DNA of 64,000 bases, taken from positions 7,330,501 to 7,394,500 of the forward strand of contig JAITYX010000011.1 in assembly GCA_021018815.1 (NCBI GenBank), written 5' to 3'. The notes below the pieces were generated by a model, which saw only the letters and a list, made by a program, of their open reading frames with translations, was not told the DNA's origin and did not search any database. Below are positions 1 to 11,975 of this stretch, piece after piece. The position numbers were made by a program, and so were the translations under genes. Source of the stretch: Talinum fruticosum. Its lineage: Eukaryota; Streptophyta; Magnoliopsida; Caryophyllales; Talinaceae. The first letter of the stretch is position 1; each line of letters begins with the position of its first letter.

Positions 1-106
1 TTTATAAGGCGCTTCACATCCTCAATTTGAGCAAAAAGAACAAGCAGCTATCCTGAAAACAAGAATTTAGAAAAACCCAACAAAGAAAGGGAGAAAGAAG
101 ACGAAC

Positions 107-241
107 CTTGGCGAGATTAACGTAGAAAAAGAGGGGCTTCTTAGTGTTTGAGACCTGAATGCGATTTTTCTTGTTATTGGTAGTGTTGTTGGATGAATCC
201 GTTATGTTGAGATTGCTCACCTTCTCCGTTACCTGCTCCAT
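107..241 (-). CDS. Alba-domain DNA/RNA-binding protein, first coding exon (partial gene)
   Basis: The exon encodes 45 residues from an ATG at 241 down to a lysine at 107, followed by a GT donor (GTTCGTC on the minus strand). The stretch KKNRIQVSNTKKPLFFYVNLAK, read as overlapping motifs NRIQVSNTKKP and FFYVNLAK, is the characteristic start of the short plant Alba proteins of the At2g34160 type, which usually have about 130 residues. The Alba fold binds nucleic acid, and plant members associate with RNA and chromatin. An N-terminal Asn/Thr-rich stretch (residues 9-24) precedes the domain. The remaining exons lie beyond base 1, so only the intron start is seen at 1-106. The family call rests on this one exon but the motif is very distinctive. 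Confidence 0.82.
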
Positions 242-413
242 TCTCGCTCTCTCTCTCCCTCTCTCCCCTCTCCCCCAACCAGAAGTTGCAGAATGTTTGC
301 CGCTCTCTGTGTTTCTCTCTCTTCTTCTCCAACGTGTTGGGGTGTAGTATTACTCCAACCGAACCAAAACCGCTAGAAAAACCCTTGACCAAGCACCTCT
401 CTCTCTCTCTCTC
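242..413 (-). promoter_or_regulatory. CT/GA-rich 5' leader or core promoter of the Alba gene
   Basis: Directly upstream of the Alba ATG (minus strand) lie two pyrimidine-rich stretches on the plus strand, at about 245-330 and a (CT)n run at about 395-413. Such tracts are common in plant 5' UTRs and core promoters. No clear TATA box was seen. The role is inferred from position. Confidence 0.35.
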
Positions 414-1040
414 TTACTATTTCTAATTCAGAAATGAGAGAAGGGTATGTTCATGCTCTGCCATCAACTCAAGTCCCAGGTTCTTATTTTTGCAAGTATG
501 GCTGGGTTGAAGTTTTCTCAAGCATACCAAGTGATTTTTTCTGGTTAGGCCTACCCCAACACCTTCAAATGGCCTACATAATAAGCCCAAATGAGGCGGG
601 ACAAAATTTTGAGTACAGAATACAACATTTCCTATTAATGGTCACCGAGGGAGGGAATTTGTGTTAGTGGGCTAAAGAGAGCTCCGAGTCAAAAACATAT
701 GATAAAAAAATAAATATCGATATAAATGAGATTTAAATTTAAATATTAAAAATTTATCAAATAAATTAACACTCATAATAAATGAAATTTTTAGATCATT
801 ATTAATAAGATGTACATGATCTTATAAAATTTCTCCAAGGGCTTCTTATTTCCACCTCTTCTTTGTCGCTATTCTACTCTTTATAACGTACAATTCAATC
901 TTCTAAGTCCTTGTCGTCATAAAGTTTAATGCTCAAAGAAACATGCCTATAAATTTTTATTTTTAAGGAGAAAAATGCAATACAATCTATAAATAGAATA
1001 TGAACTTAAAGATGTAGTAAATTTCAAAATAGGGGAATTA
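414..1040. other. Intergenic, no gene recognised
   Basis: A 77-codon open frame at 434-667 has no recognisable motif and looks like chance. The remainder is AT-rich and featureless by eye. Confidence 0.5.
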
Positions 1041-1059
1041 CTGATATTGACATCAATAA

Positions 1060-1097
<38 letters not shown>

Positions 1098-1253
1098 TTG
1101 CTATAAAAAACATATTTTGTTTAGGGGTCTTGTAATTCTATCCTAGTGGACTTTTTTATAACTAGTTGTATTTTAATTTAATTATATCTACCTTGTGCTA
1201 TTATAAATACACTCAGGCACCTCATTTGAGGTACGTGGTCTAATACTTGTATA
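1060..1253 (+). repeat. 5' LTR of copia A (short, about 0.2 kb)
   Basis: It contains an (AT)n tract at about 1064-1093, a TATA-like TATAAATAC at about 1202 and the 14-bp palindrome-like CCTCATTTGAGG. It ends immediately before the primer-binding site. A diverged, interrupted second copy lies at about 9430-9721 plus 11333-11388. The 5' limit is not certain. Confidence 0.55.
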
Positions 1254-1265
1254 TGGTATCATAGC
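1254..1265 (+). other. Primer-binding site of copia A (initiator tRNA-Met type)
   Basis: TGGTATCATAGC differs by one base from the TGGTATCAGAGC used by most plant Ty1/copia elements. It directly follows the 5' LTR. Confidence 0.8.
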
Positions 1266-1719
1266 TAGGAGAGAAAAACTCTAGTCTTTTTGCATCTTCT
1301 TTGCTTGTCATGCAATCTAACTTTCTGCAGTTTTCTTCGTGCTGCCGTGGCAAGCAACGATACTATCACCACCTTCCACCTCTCCCCGTGATGCCTCCTC
1401 CTTTATTCCCGAAACTCCTTCCTAACCCACGATTGTCGTCGTTGTCCCAACCACCAGCTCCTTCCACTGTTGCTCCTGGGCACCTAACTCCTTTAATTCC
1501 GTTCTTAAACTCGCTTTAGAGCATGTCTATCCCAACCATTCCAATTATCCTTGACCTTCTGTTGCCCTTCCTATTTGGCAATTTCGCAGCGTCTTCCTCA
1601 CCAACAACTTTGCTTCCCGTTCCTAATGCGTCATGGTCCCTGCCCGGTTCCTACTCCTGCCTCTGTATCCAGGCTTGTTTATAATTAATGTGAAGCACTA
1701 CATGATCACCATACTTTCG

Positions 1720-4100
1720 AAAGTTGAAGATTTTTTGTCGTGGTGAACTCAGTTCACCGCTTTCTTGGTAACAAAGCAATTTTAAGGTCTCTTTGATGGC
1801 TCCTTCTCGCAGGCCCAACCTTATACGCTTGCTTCCCGTAGCAGCTAGCTACCCATTCTGTCCTACACGATATGGTTGCAACTAGACCAACTTCTTCGAT
1901 CTTGGCTTTTTGGGACGATATCCCTCGAATTACTCACCGAGATGCACACAATCGTCCATTCCCTTTCCATATGGGAGCGCTTAGCAACTCGATTTAACAA
2001 GGTTAGTTTAGCTTGTGGTATGGATCTCAGACGACAACTCACTAATTCGCGAAAGACGAGACTCAAAGTGTGGAACAGTATCTCTGTGCCATCAAATAAA
2101 TTGAGAACTCTATTGCGTCTATTTAATCCCCGGTTCCGAATATTGATCTCGTTCAACTTACTCTTAATGGTCTTGATTTGAACTACCATCACTTTGCCAC
2201 TACTCTCACATACGAGACCAACTTCCTCACCTTCGATAATATGAGTGTCAAATTACTGCACTATGAACAGCGCATTAAGTTCTTTAAACAAAAGGATTCG
2301 GTTCATGTCTAGCATCCTGCTCTTGTGACATTATCTTCACCATCTACAGCCAATCGCAACACCTACAATCGTAGTCGAAATAATAATAATTGGTGCAATA
2401 ACCGTCGTAAAAATAAATAGAATAATGGAGGCGGCCAAGGGAGGTCTTTTTAGAACACTTCCAATCAAAATCGAGTATGCCTGCAGTACGTGCGTAGACA
2501 CCTAAAAACTATCGTCCTTTTCTGTTTATTTATTTCTATTGGCTCGGTGATGAAAACATGGCCTTATTTGCATGCTCGGGTCGAGATCGGGCTAAAGTAG
2601 ATTGGCAAAAGTCGGCTTGGCCCACAAAAAGCCAACCGGCACCGCAAAACAGACCATAGCGATTTTCCTTGGGCTGGGCCACTCAAAATCAATTTCCCGA
2701 GCTGTTCAAACTAGGTTCGGACTCCCAAACAGAGATCCAAATTGGCGCCGGACTACAAACCCGCCAAAACGCAATGTTTTGCCCTTCTTTAGCATCCTAG
2801 CCCGGCACGCTTTCCCGCACTATTGAACAAGGTTGTTTCATTCGGTGTCGGCCCACAAGACTCTCTAAATAGCATCATTTTGACTGGTTTAGCTTTTTGA
2901 ATTTTTCTCGTATCGATTTCCGTTTTTGGGCCCGATTTATCTTTTAATTAGTGGTCAGGGGCCAATTTTAGGGTTTACTAAATCATAAAGTTTTCTATAA
3001 ATAGGAGGGTTCGCACCTCATTTTAGACACCAATCGCTTGCATTTCTCCGCACCCAAGCTACTCGAATTCTCCCTCTCACTTCTCTCTCTATTCTCCCTC
3101 ACTCTCACACATAAAACTCCTTTTCTAAACCACTACAAAAATCACAATTTTTCGCCTCTTTTCTTCACTTTGCCCTACCGTTACTCCGCCGAAATTTGAT
3201 CGAGATTCAAGCTTTGCAGGTGGTTAAGGCGTTGTCTCACTCTTCGTCGAGTTCGTTTGTTTTTATTTTATTTATTTTAGTTTTTCAATCGCTTCTGTAT
3301 TGTGGATTAAGATATAATCGCTTTACTTTTCCACCCCTCCCGATGTAATTTATGTATCGTTTTCCTTTATTACCTTCTTGATCACTTTCTTTATTGCGTT
3401 CATTTCACTATTTTAAATAATATTTTGGTTACTTTAATTTTTGCCTTTTGCATGTTGGTTGCCTGTTTTTCTTAAAGCGATTTAAACTCCTTTTCTAGTC
3501 AATAGAGATCAACTTTTTGACAAAGCGGATTGAGAGGCATTCTTATTAATTTTCTACCTTTAACCCCGAATATCGGATCGTTGATTTTAGGCTAATGGAG
3601 TCCTTTTTGAAAATTTTTCTAAATTCTGAAGTTTCGTCCCTTTCGATTATCCCTCCGGTAAACTCGAAATTAGAAAATTAACTATTTTATTTTATTAGTT
3701 TTTATTTCAAAATTGACTAGTGACTCCTTTTAATCTCTATCACTCTCAAGAATTGCGACTTTTTTATAGATCTAGCAAAAATAGAGAAAATTGGCTGGTG
3801 GCCTAAAGTAGTGTCTCGACAATCCAGGCCGCTTGGCCAATGCCGACAACAGCTTTGGTGGGTCGGCCCCGATCCCCAAGCTTTTTATAGATCCGGCATG
3901 TCATTCATGCTCAATGGACTTCTAACTCTTTATCTCGCATGTAATTCCAATCAATTAGGGATATTGGGGTCCAATCCCACTAATCCAATTTGTCAAATTT
4001 GTTTTGTATCCAGATCATTCCGCCTTACAGTGTCCCCGTTTTCTTTCTACCGTAACACCTACACCCGATTCTCTTACTCCCTCATTTGATAATGACTCGT
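1720..4100 (+). pseudogene. Broken gag of copia A, split by an LTR insertion
   Basis: The 1876-2181 segment reads QLDQLLRSWLFGTISLELL and then WERLATRFNK. This matches the UBN2-type gag domain of plant copia elements (D-Q-LL-SWL...ISPE pattern, then a leucine/arginine-rich stretch). The nucleocapsid zinc knuckle is found after the insertion at about 3985-4035: CQIC in one frame and H-x4-C (DHSALQCP) in the next, so a frameshift separates the two halves of the CCHC motif. The intervening 2491-about 3900 is foreign LTR sequence. Non-functional. Confidence 0.65.
2491..3900 (+). mobile_element. Truncated LTR relic, same family as 7151-9225
   Basis: It begins TGCGTAGACACCTAAAAAC, parallel to TGTAGACACCTAAAAAG at 7151. 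It stays alignable by eye through the GC-richer part (Gly/Ala/Pro-like GGGC-CGGC blocks), a TATA-like CTATAAATAGG at about 2995, and the region CTGTATTGTGGATTAAGATATAATCGC at about 3294, which has a near copy at about 8266. The last third of the family consensus is missing, so the 3' limit is approximate. Confidence 0.6.
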
Positions 4101-4128
4101 TGTTGATAGTTAATAAACCCGGTACCTC

Positions 4129-5401
4129 GATTTTGGGGCTTCTGCTCATATAACTCCATTTGATGGTAATTTAGCTTCTAAATCTCCCCACAATGGATTC
4201 ACTAGAATAATTTATAGTTGGCAACGGTGCTATTTTTCTAATATCGACAATTATTATCTCTCTCGCTCATTCTCGCATATTACACTTATCTATTTTTCTT
4301 ATTCCTTCTTTAAAATAAAATTTAGTTTCGATTTAGCATTCATGTCGGATAACAATTGTCGGGTTTTATTTGATGATTCTTCTGCTTCTATTAAGGACAA
4401 GTCAACGAGGACGCTTCTACTTCGGGTTTAAAGTAACGAAGATCTCCATCTCATTGCCATTCACCCACCTTAAATTTTACTCTCAGCTCATATTACTACC
4501 CATAAACCCGCTCAAGTATGGTATTATTGTTAGGACATCCTAGTTATAAGGTTTTAGCATTTCTGCATAATAGCAAATATATTGTTCGAACTTGTAAACA
4601 TTTTAAAGTTTGTATTTTTTGATGTTTGGGAAAGTTTACAAGATTACCATTTTCTAAGGTTGAATATTATTCTGGTAATTTTTAATTCATAGTGATGTTT
4701 GGCAATGCTCTGTTTATTCACTCAAGATTGTAAGAATTATATTATTTTGTGGATGATTATTAAAGATACTCTTGTGTTCATCCTATGAAAAGTTTGATGT
4801 TTTTCTATTTTTTGTGTTTTTCAAAAACTAGTGGAAAATCGGTTTAATGCTAAAATTAAATACTTTTAAAGTGATGAAGGCAAAGAATATGACAATCAAC
4901 CCCTTATTAATTTAATTAATAACCGGATTAATTTTCATAAATCTACTCCTCATATGCAACAACAAAACGGTGTTGTCTAAAGAAACCACATGCATGTGTC
5001 GAAATTGCTAGATTTTCATTTATTGATGTTGATTTGCCATCACCACTACTATTTACCTCATCAATAGATTGCCAACTCCAATCCTCGGGTTTTTCTCCAT
5101 TTCATAAATCATTTCAACCTCCCGATGACACTTTTTTCGTGTTTTTTTATGTTGTTTTCCTAATTTAACTCTCATGGTTAAACATAAACTTCAACCTCGA
5201 TCTACAAGATGTGTTTTCTTAGGCTATGTCCCACATTATGAGGCATATAAATGTCTAAAGCTATTTCCGGACGTATTTATACAAGCCGAAACATTGTTTT
5301 TCATGAACATGTTTCCATATGCAGAAATTCTCAATTCCAGAATGTCTTCTTCCACCTTGTTTGCTTCCTCGACCTTACCTATCACATTTGTTGCAACCTA
5401 G
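4129..5401 (+). pseudogene. Broken protease and integrase of copia A
   Basis: The protease active-site region reads D-F-G-A-S-A-H-I-T-P at 4129-4160, where copia elements have D-S-G-A-S-x-H; the serine is changed. The gag-pre-integrase pattern (WYYC...GHPSYKVL) lies around 4515-4560 and C-x2-C near 4610. An integrase core remnant reads S-D-E-G-K-E-Y-D-N near 4870 and then H-M-Q-Q-Q-N-G-V near 4955. The connecting domain at 5174-5290 carries the very typical K-L-Q-P-R-S-T-R-C-V-F-L-G-Y. Several stops and frameshifts interrupt it. Confidence 0.75.
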
Positions 5402-5839
5402 CCAACATCGAGTTCTAGACCCGGCCCAGGCGGTCTCCCATGGTCTCAGCCCGCATAATTGCCCTTTGTCAACTCCAACCCCTGCCTAGCCTTGTTGCGT
5501 TTTCCCTCGTGTCTCGGCTAGGCCTATTTTACTCGCTTTCCCTGCCACCAACCTAGTGTTCATCCGGTCCGTCTGTTGATAACTCACAGCCTACAAAATC
5601 GGCCTCCCTCGGCCCTATTCTCATGTCACTAACCCAGCCCAGTCCATCACCCTCCTCTCAACCTTCTTCTACTATTTCCATCTCTAACCCAAAGCAAGGT
5701 ATGTTCCTATCAAATCAACATCTAATACAAACTCGATCTAAATCGGGAATTTTTAAAACTAATCTATTCTTTCATTAAATATTATGCATTTGGATAGTGG
5801 CCCGACTTGTTTTACTAAGGCTGTCAAACAACCTTAGTG

Positions 5840-7150
5840 GCATCAACCGTGACAAAAGAATATAATGCCTCATACTCCTTCTATGCTTGTGGTTGGTTGT
5901 AAGTGGATTTTTAAACCTAAATTTAAATGATGCGTCTATTGAGCGTACTCCTTCTATGCTTATGATTAGTTGTAAGTGGGTTTTTTAAACTAAATTTAAA
6001 TCTGATGGGTCTATTGAGTGTCCTTCTCGTGGATCTTAGAAATCACCAATAAGAACGTATGGATTATCATGAGATCCTTACTTCAGTTGTAAAATCTTCA
6101 ACCTGTTCGTTTACTTCTTTCTTTTGGTATCTCTTGCAATTGGGTTATTCGATAACTTGATGTTAAGAACACCTTTTATATGGGTTTCTTGATGAGGAAG
6201 TTTATATGAAACAACCCCAATGCTTTATTTATCCTACTTACCTCAATCATGTATGTTGCCTAAAGCAATCTCTTTATGGTTTGAAACAACCCCTTGTTCT
6301 TGATTTCAACATTTTAACTCTTTCTTACTTTTTAAAGGTTCATTTGTAGTAAAACCGATACCTCTATATTTGTGTGATGTCACCAATCTACTATTCTTGT
6401 TATCCTTCTATATGTTGATGATATACTTCTCACTCGGTAATAATCTCACTCTTATTTAGTCTTTTATATCCCAATTGTCTATTCATATTTCTATGAAAGA
6501 CCCTTGGTGATATTCATTATTTTCTAGGGGTTCATCTTGTTTGCACTCCTTTTGGCCTTATTCTCTCTCAAGCATAGTATATAAGTGATCTTAAAAATTT
6601 TCACTTACATACTTTGAAATATGTACAAACTCCCTTTGCTTCTACGACTATTTTATCTCTCGACTAATGGTGAGTTACTTTCAAATCCTTCCGAATGCAA
6701 GAGTGGTTGGTGCACGGTAGTATTGTACCATGACTAGACCTCATATTGTTTATGTCATACATGTAGTTTCCTACTTTATGCATGCTCCATTCTACTCAAT
6801 TTCATGCTGTCAAGAGGATTTTTAGGTACTTGCGGGATACTCGCTGATCATGGACTATTTTTCTAATCTAATTCCAAGATATGGATCTTATGGTTGCTTT
6901 TTTATGCCGACTAGGCCGAATGTCCTGATTGTGGTCGACCTATTACTAGGTTTGTTCTCTTCTTGGGTTCTAATTTGGTGTCTTAGCGTGCCAAGAAGCA
7001 ACCCGCAATTTCTTGTTCTTCAAATGAGGTTGAATATCATGTTGCTGTGTATATCGTTGTTGAGATACAATGGCTTCGGCAATTGGCTCTCGACTCGGGT
7101 GTATTTGTTTAAGTCTCTATACTCTTATTTTGTGATAATGTTTCTGCTAT
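5840..7150 (+). pseudogene. Broken reverse transcriptase and RNase H of copia A
   Basis: VVGCKWIFKPKFK, the start of the copia RT domain, occurs at about 5890-5930 and again in degraded form at about 5960-6000, so this stretch seems locally duplicated. The catalytic Y-V-D-D is at 6411-6422. The RNase H part reads SNLVSWRAKKQPAIS, then S-S-N-E-V-E-Y where most copia elements have SSTEAEY, then EIQWLRQL, at about 6965-7085. The frame stops at a solo LTR inserted at 7151 and resumes at 9226. Confidence 0.8.
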
Positions 7151-9225
7151 TGTAGACACCTAAAAAGTGTCATCCCTTTTCTCTTTTATTCTTGTTAGCC
7201 CGGTGATAAAATCTTAGTCCTGTTTGCAAACTCGGATCATGATCGAAGTTTGATTGGCCTCGACCGAAGCCGATAAACCACAAAAATCTAATAACACCAC
7301 AAAACTAACCTTTTTGCTTGGGCCAGCCCACAAACCCCTTTTTCGGACGGACCAAGCCCGGGTCAAGTCTCCCAATCAGGAGGACACCGGCGTCACATTT
7401 CAAGCTTTGTTGCGCACTAAACGCAACGTTTTCATCTTCAGCATCCTAGCATAACATGGAGCTCTAGTGTTCAAATGATTTCGTTTGAGGCCGTCGCTGC
7501 GCTTCATGGTTCATATCACCAAAGCGTTGCATTCTTCTCCAAGCGCCCAACCGAGGCACGGAAGTCAAGCTCACCAAATGATGTTGTTTGATGCAGGAGC
7601 CGTGGCTTCGTGGTTCATATATTTGAAGCGTTGCGTTTTGCTCCAAATGTCCACCCGAGGCACGTAAACCGAGTCTACCAAACGACATAGTTGGGAGGTC
7701 TGGTGTTGGCCTTATCGGCGCCCTCCACGGGATTTCGATCCAGGCTGATTTTATCCTATTTTCTTTGGATTCTAGTCGGTTCATTTCAATTGTTTAACAA
7801 CCGATTTGATGCTTTTAGGTTATTTTTTGTGACCTAGCCTCGTGCTTATAAATATAGGAGTTTATTACTCAATTTTGGGTTGCTCAATTTTAAGCTAATC
7901 AACCAGACTTAAGCTGAACCCCTCATTCTACCAACGACTAATTCTTCCTAAGCTACATGTCGCTGAAATTAAGCTAAGAGCTACGGAATGCTACATTAGT
8001 ATTCTGATTTCTTGGCTCATTTTCAGCTAATCTCTACTACACTCTCAAACGATCTCGCTATTCTATTCCATTTCCTAATCCTCTACTTTTCACACTACTC
8101 TACCATCACAAATTCCACAAAATAACCTACTCCAATCTTGCTCGTTCACCATCACGCTTCCGGATCCTCGTTCATGAACAACATCAGCAGTGGGAGAATC
8201 CGAGGGCACCGGATCTATCTTCAATCCCGCTTACGGTTTATTTAAATTTATGCTTTTAACGCTTTCCGTATTGTGGATTAAAATGTAATCGCTTTAATTC
8301 ATCCCCGCCCGCTGTAACTCTTAATTTCTCGCTTTACCTTCTCGCTTTCCTTTTCGCTTTCTTTATTGCTTTTTTTTTAAGGCTTTCCTATCTACTATTT
8401 ATCGTTTTCTTAGCATACCTTTTTGATTTAATTTTTGTATTCACATGTTATATGCTTGCCTTTTTAAACACGTTATTTTTTTAACTCACAATTCAAATTA
8501 GTAAAGATCGTCTGTTAATAAGCGGAATGGAGGGCTTATCCCTACATTTCACACCTTAGCCCCCAAACCATGGATTCTCGGTTCTAAATCGATGGAGTCG
8601 GCTTTTAAATCTCTTCCAAGATTAGTTTTTCCATACTAAGATTGGAATAGTATCCTTTTTATTTTTGTTAGTTTTTGTTCTTAAAACCGACCGACAACTC
8701 CCTTTTTCCTATTTTGTTTCTCTTAAATTGCATCTCGACCTTTCTAATTTAAAAGTGGACAAAATTGATCTACTTTTGATAGCCAAGGCCATGAACCGAG
8801 ATTGACTCCTCAGCCTTGACCTATGGCCGGAGCCGATGACCGGACAACGTTAGCTCTCGCTGGCGTCATCCAGTGGTCGGGCTTGGCTCTTGGTCCAAAC
8901 CGATGTTATTACACCTTTTTGGCCCAAAAGCCTTCCGGCATAATGTGAGTTACATTTTGTTTATTTTCTTAAATTATGAAATAATATCCGGAGACTTTCT
9001 AAAATTAATTTCTAAAATAAAATGATTAATAAAAATCGCCAATCACCATTTTTACTTAAACTATTTTAAAATCAGGTTCTCAAAAATCAAAAATCTCAAT
9101 AAAAGACACACCCCCACTTTTCAATTCCATTTTTAAAAATCAACTTTCAAAATAATTTTCAAAAACCAAAAAGAGAGTCGACATTCGTGGAGAAACTCAG
9201 TCCCAATCTACTTGTGGTTCCTACA
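7151..9225 (+). mobile_element. Solo LTR (2,075 bp) inserted in the copia A RNase H
   Basis: The boundaries are exact: TGTAG at the 5' end, CTACA at the 3' end, flanked by GCTAT (7146-7150) and GCTAC (9226-9230), a 5-bp target duplication with one mismatch. Removing it rejoins the RNase H frame (...DNVSA then NLVLHSRNKH). A TATA-like CTTATAAATATAGG lies at about 7846. No coding motif is present. The length and TG...CA ends suit a Ty3/gypsy LTR, but the family was not identified. A second, truncated copy is at 2491. Confidence 0.75.
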
Positions 9226-9425
9226 GCTACAAATCTTGTATTGCATAGTCGTAACAAACATATCAAGGTAGATTATCACTTTGTTCGTGAAATGGTTACT
9301 AAATGACACAAGTTAGTTACATACAACCTCAATCTCTAGTTGTCGATATCTTTACCAAAGGGCTTTCTTCACAGAAGTTTCATCAATTCAAGGCCAATAT
9401 ATCCGTCATTTCACCCCGTACAGTG
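9226..9425 (+). pseudogene. C-terminal tail of copia A pol
   Basis: After the solo LTR the frame continues with NLVLHSRNKHIKVDYHFVRE and, after a short break, TKGLSSQKFHQFKANIS. These are the usual last motifs of copia RNase H (TKHIE-D-HF-R and T-K-L....F). It ends at a stop near 9425, followed directly by the microsatellite that starts the 3' LTR. Confidence 0.75.
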
Positions 9426-9431
9426 TAATAG

Positions 9432-9607
<176 letters not shown>

Positions 9608-9721
9608 TAACATATTTGTTTAGGGGACTTATAATTGTATCCTAGTTGACTTATGTAATTATATCCTAGTCGATTTTAGGTAAACTGCTTGTATTCTAAC
9701 TTAACTATGTATATCTTCTTA

Positions 9722-10941
9722 TCATATATATATCATATATATAATATTAAAATTTGGGCCTGAGTGATGTAGGAGCGACACGTAGGATGCTTATTTGGCG
9801 ATACCATTAATTGCAAAATTAGATTATCTTTAAACAATTTTACTAATTTAGTAAAAATAACATTAATATTATACTTTTCCAATAATGATATACTAATTTA
9901 GTAATGAAATTTTACGATAAAAATTACATTAATATTATACTTCAATATTATACTATTTTAATAATCTAATTTTTTAAAAATTATTTTAATATATGTAATA
10001 CTACATATTAAAAAAATGTTATATATTTTTAATTATGATATACCAATTTAGACATGAAATTTGATGATAAAAAATACATTGATATTATACTTCAATATTT
10101 AAAAAATTAAATTATTTGAAAATAATTTAATTAACTTAGTAATGAAATTTGATGATAAAAATTACAATAATATTATAATAATATACTAATTTAGAATAAT
10201 TAAAGTAGAGTATAAAATGTAATTTTCTAAATTCATTTCAATGTGTAAGTTATGTAACTAACTACGTAATTAAAAAATTTAAAAGAATAACTTTTAAAAT
10301 ATAATTAAATAATAAAATTAGAGTGTATAATGTAATTTTTTCAAATTTATTTTGGTCGGAAATTTATCTAACTACCTATATAATCCAAAAATATTAAAAT
10401 ATTTCAATTGTGATATACTAATTTAGTGATGAAATTTGATAATAATAAATTACATTACATTAATACTTATACATCAATATTATACTCAAATATGATTAAT
10501 ATAAATATTATTAGCATGACTAATATAAATTATTACTTTTAAAATTATTATTAATATTTCCTCTCTTGAACTCTTGAATTTCTATACCTTCAATGGATGT
10601 ATAAGTTACATGTTTTTAATGAGTTAAATATTTTTATATTTAATTTATTGTGTAATTTATTAATAGTAATACTTATTTACAATATCATTAATGCATCAGT
10701 AATCGATTTACTTCCATTAACAATGGCTATCCCTATTTCCACACAATAAAGTAAATTATAAAAAAATTAAAAGAAATATTTTTATATTAACTAATTAAAG
10801 ATATGTATATCTACTTATGTTCTTTTAACTTATTATTAATTTTTATTGGTATAAATCAATTAAAAATAATAAAATTATAAAATAAATAATTATAAAAATA
10901 AATTTAATTAATACCCTTGCTTAGCAAGGGGTATAACCCTA

Positions 10942-11022
<81 letters not shown>

Positions 11023-11332
11023 CAATATATGAACGACAAGTAGGATATAATGCAAGATGCTATTTAGGATGTCATATGGGTAGATTCAATACAATTTTAA
11101 TTCAATTTAATGTTGAGAGTATTCACATGTCTCATAAAATATTAGTAACTCCATGTGTATTGCCACATATTTATTTATTGTTTATAATAAATTATATAAT
11201 CTAATAATTATTATTTGAAAAATTTGGCTATTTTTTATCGTTGTAAAAGAATTAAAAATAAAAAAATAAAAAACAACTAATTATAAAAATAAAATTAATT
11301 AATGCTCTTGCTATGCAGGGCTATAACTCTAA
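9722..11332 (+). mobile_element. Outer non-autonomous Helitron-like element
   Basis: It starts TC after an A (9721) and ends CTCTAA before a T (11333), the A^T insertion pattern of Helitrons. A hairpin-forming CTTGCTATGCAGGG lies just inside the 3' end at about 11307-11320. It has no coding capacity and is very AT-rich. A second element appears inserted near its start (9733-10942), so its own sequence is about 400 bp. Confidence 0.5.
9733..10942 (+). mobile_element. Inner non-autonomous Helitron-like element
   Basis: It starts TCATATATATAATATTAAAA after an A and ends with the hairpin CCCTTGCTTAGCAAGGG (10915-10931) followed by GTATAACCCTAG and a T (10943). A perfect short hairpin some ten bases from a terminal CTAG is the standard Helitron 3' end. 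No coding frame. The same start and end recur at 21861-22559 and 32204. Confidence 0.6.
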
Positions 11333-11388
11333 TAGTATAAATAGACACGCAGACATCTCAATTGAGGTACGTTACCTAATACTTGTTC

Positions 11389-11975
11389 TCAAACCTTTTA
11401 TAGACGAGTAAGCAAATCCTAATCGAGCTCCTATGATCTAAACAATAAGAATCAATTTTCGATTAAAAAAAACACTATGAAATGGAAGCAAAATTAACGT
11501 CGCACTGTCCAGCTCGAGCCTAAAGGCTTTCCAACCAATGCAACAATAATCAAGACTAACACTTGTGCACCAATCTCATCTGAAATTATCTGGATTATGA
11601 AGAGGAATAAGAGCAAATGCTCAAAGAAAAAAAGAATACACTTGTATACGTTCTTCACACTTGATAAACAAACATATTGTGGAGCAAGACCCACAGTTCC
11701 TGGGTTTGCTTCTCCCACCCTCAACATAAATAATATTTATACCAACAATTGGCCTATGTGCCTAATTTGAACACGAGAAACAAAAATGATACTACATTTA
11801 AACATAAATAACAAAAAGAATGAGACGATGGGGCTTCACACCTACATTTGTTAAGCCCCTGTCAATACTTTAACCCTGGAAAAACAGAAAGCTCTTTCTT
11901 CATGTTCATCGTATATATGCCCTCTGCATTCCTTGGTATTTACACAAAATGCAAGGATTGAGCCGAAAAAGTAGC
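11389..11975. other. Intergenic plus probable CESA1 3' UTR
   Basis: No separate gene recognised. On the minus strand this follows the CESA1 stop codon, so its higher-numbered part is likely the 3' UTR. No clear poly(A) signal was assigned. Confidence 0.45.

Noticed and set aside
434..667. 77-codon plus-strand open frame
   Set aside because: No motif, no splice context, no neighbour support; likely chance.
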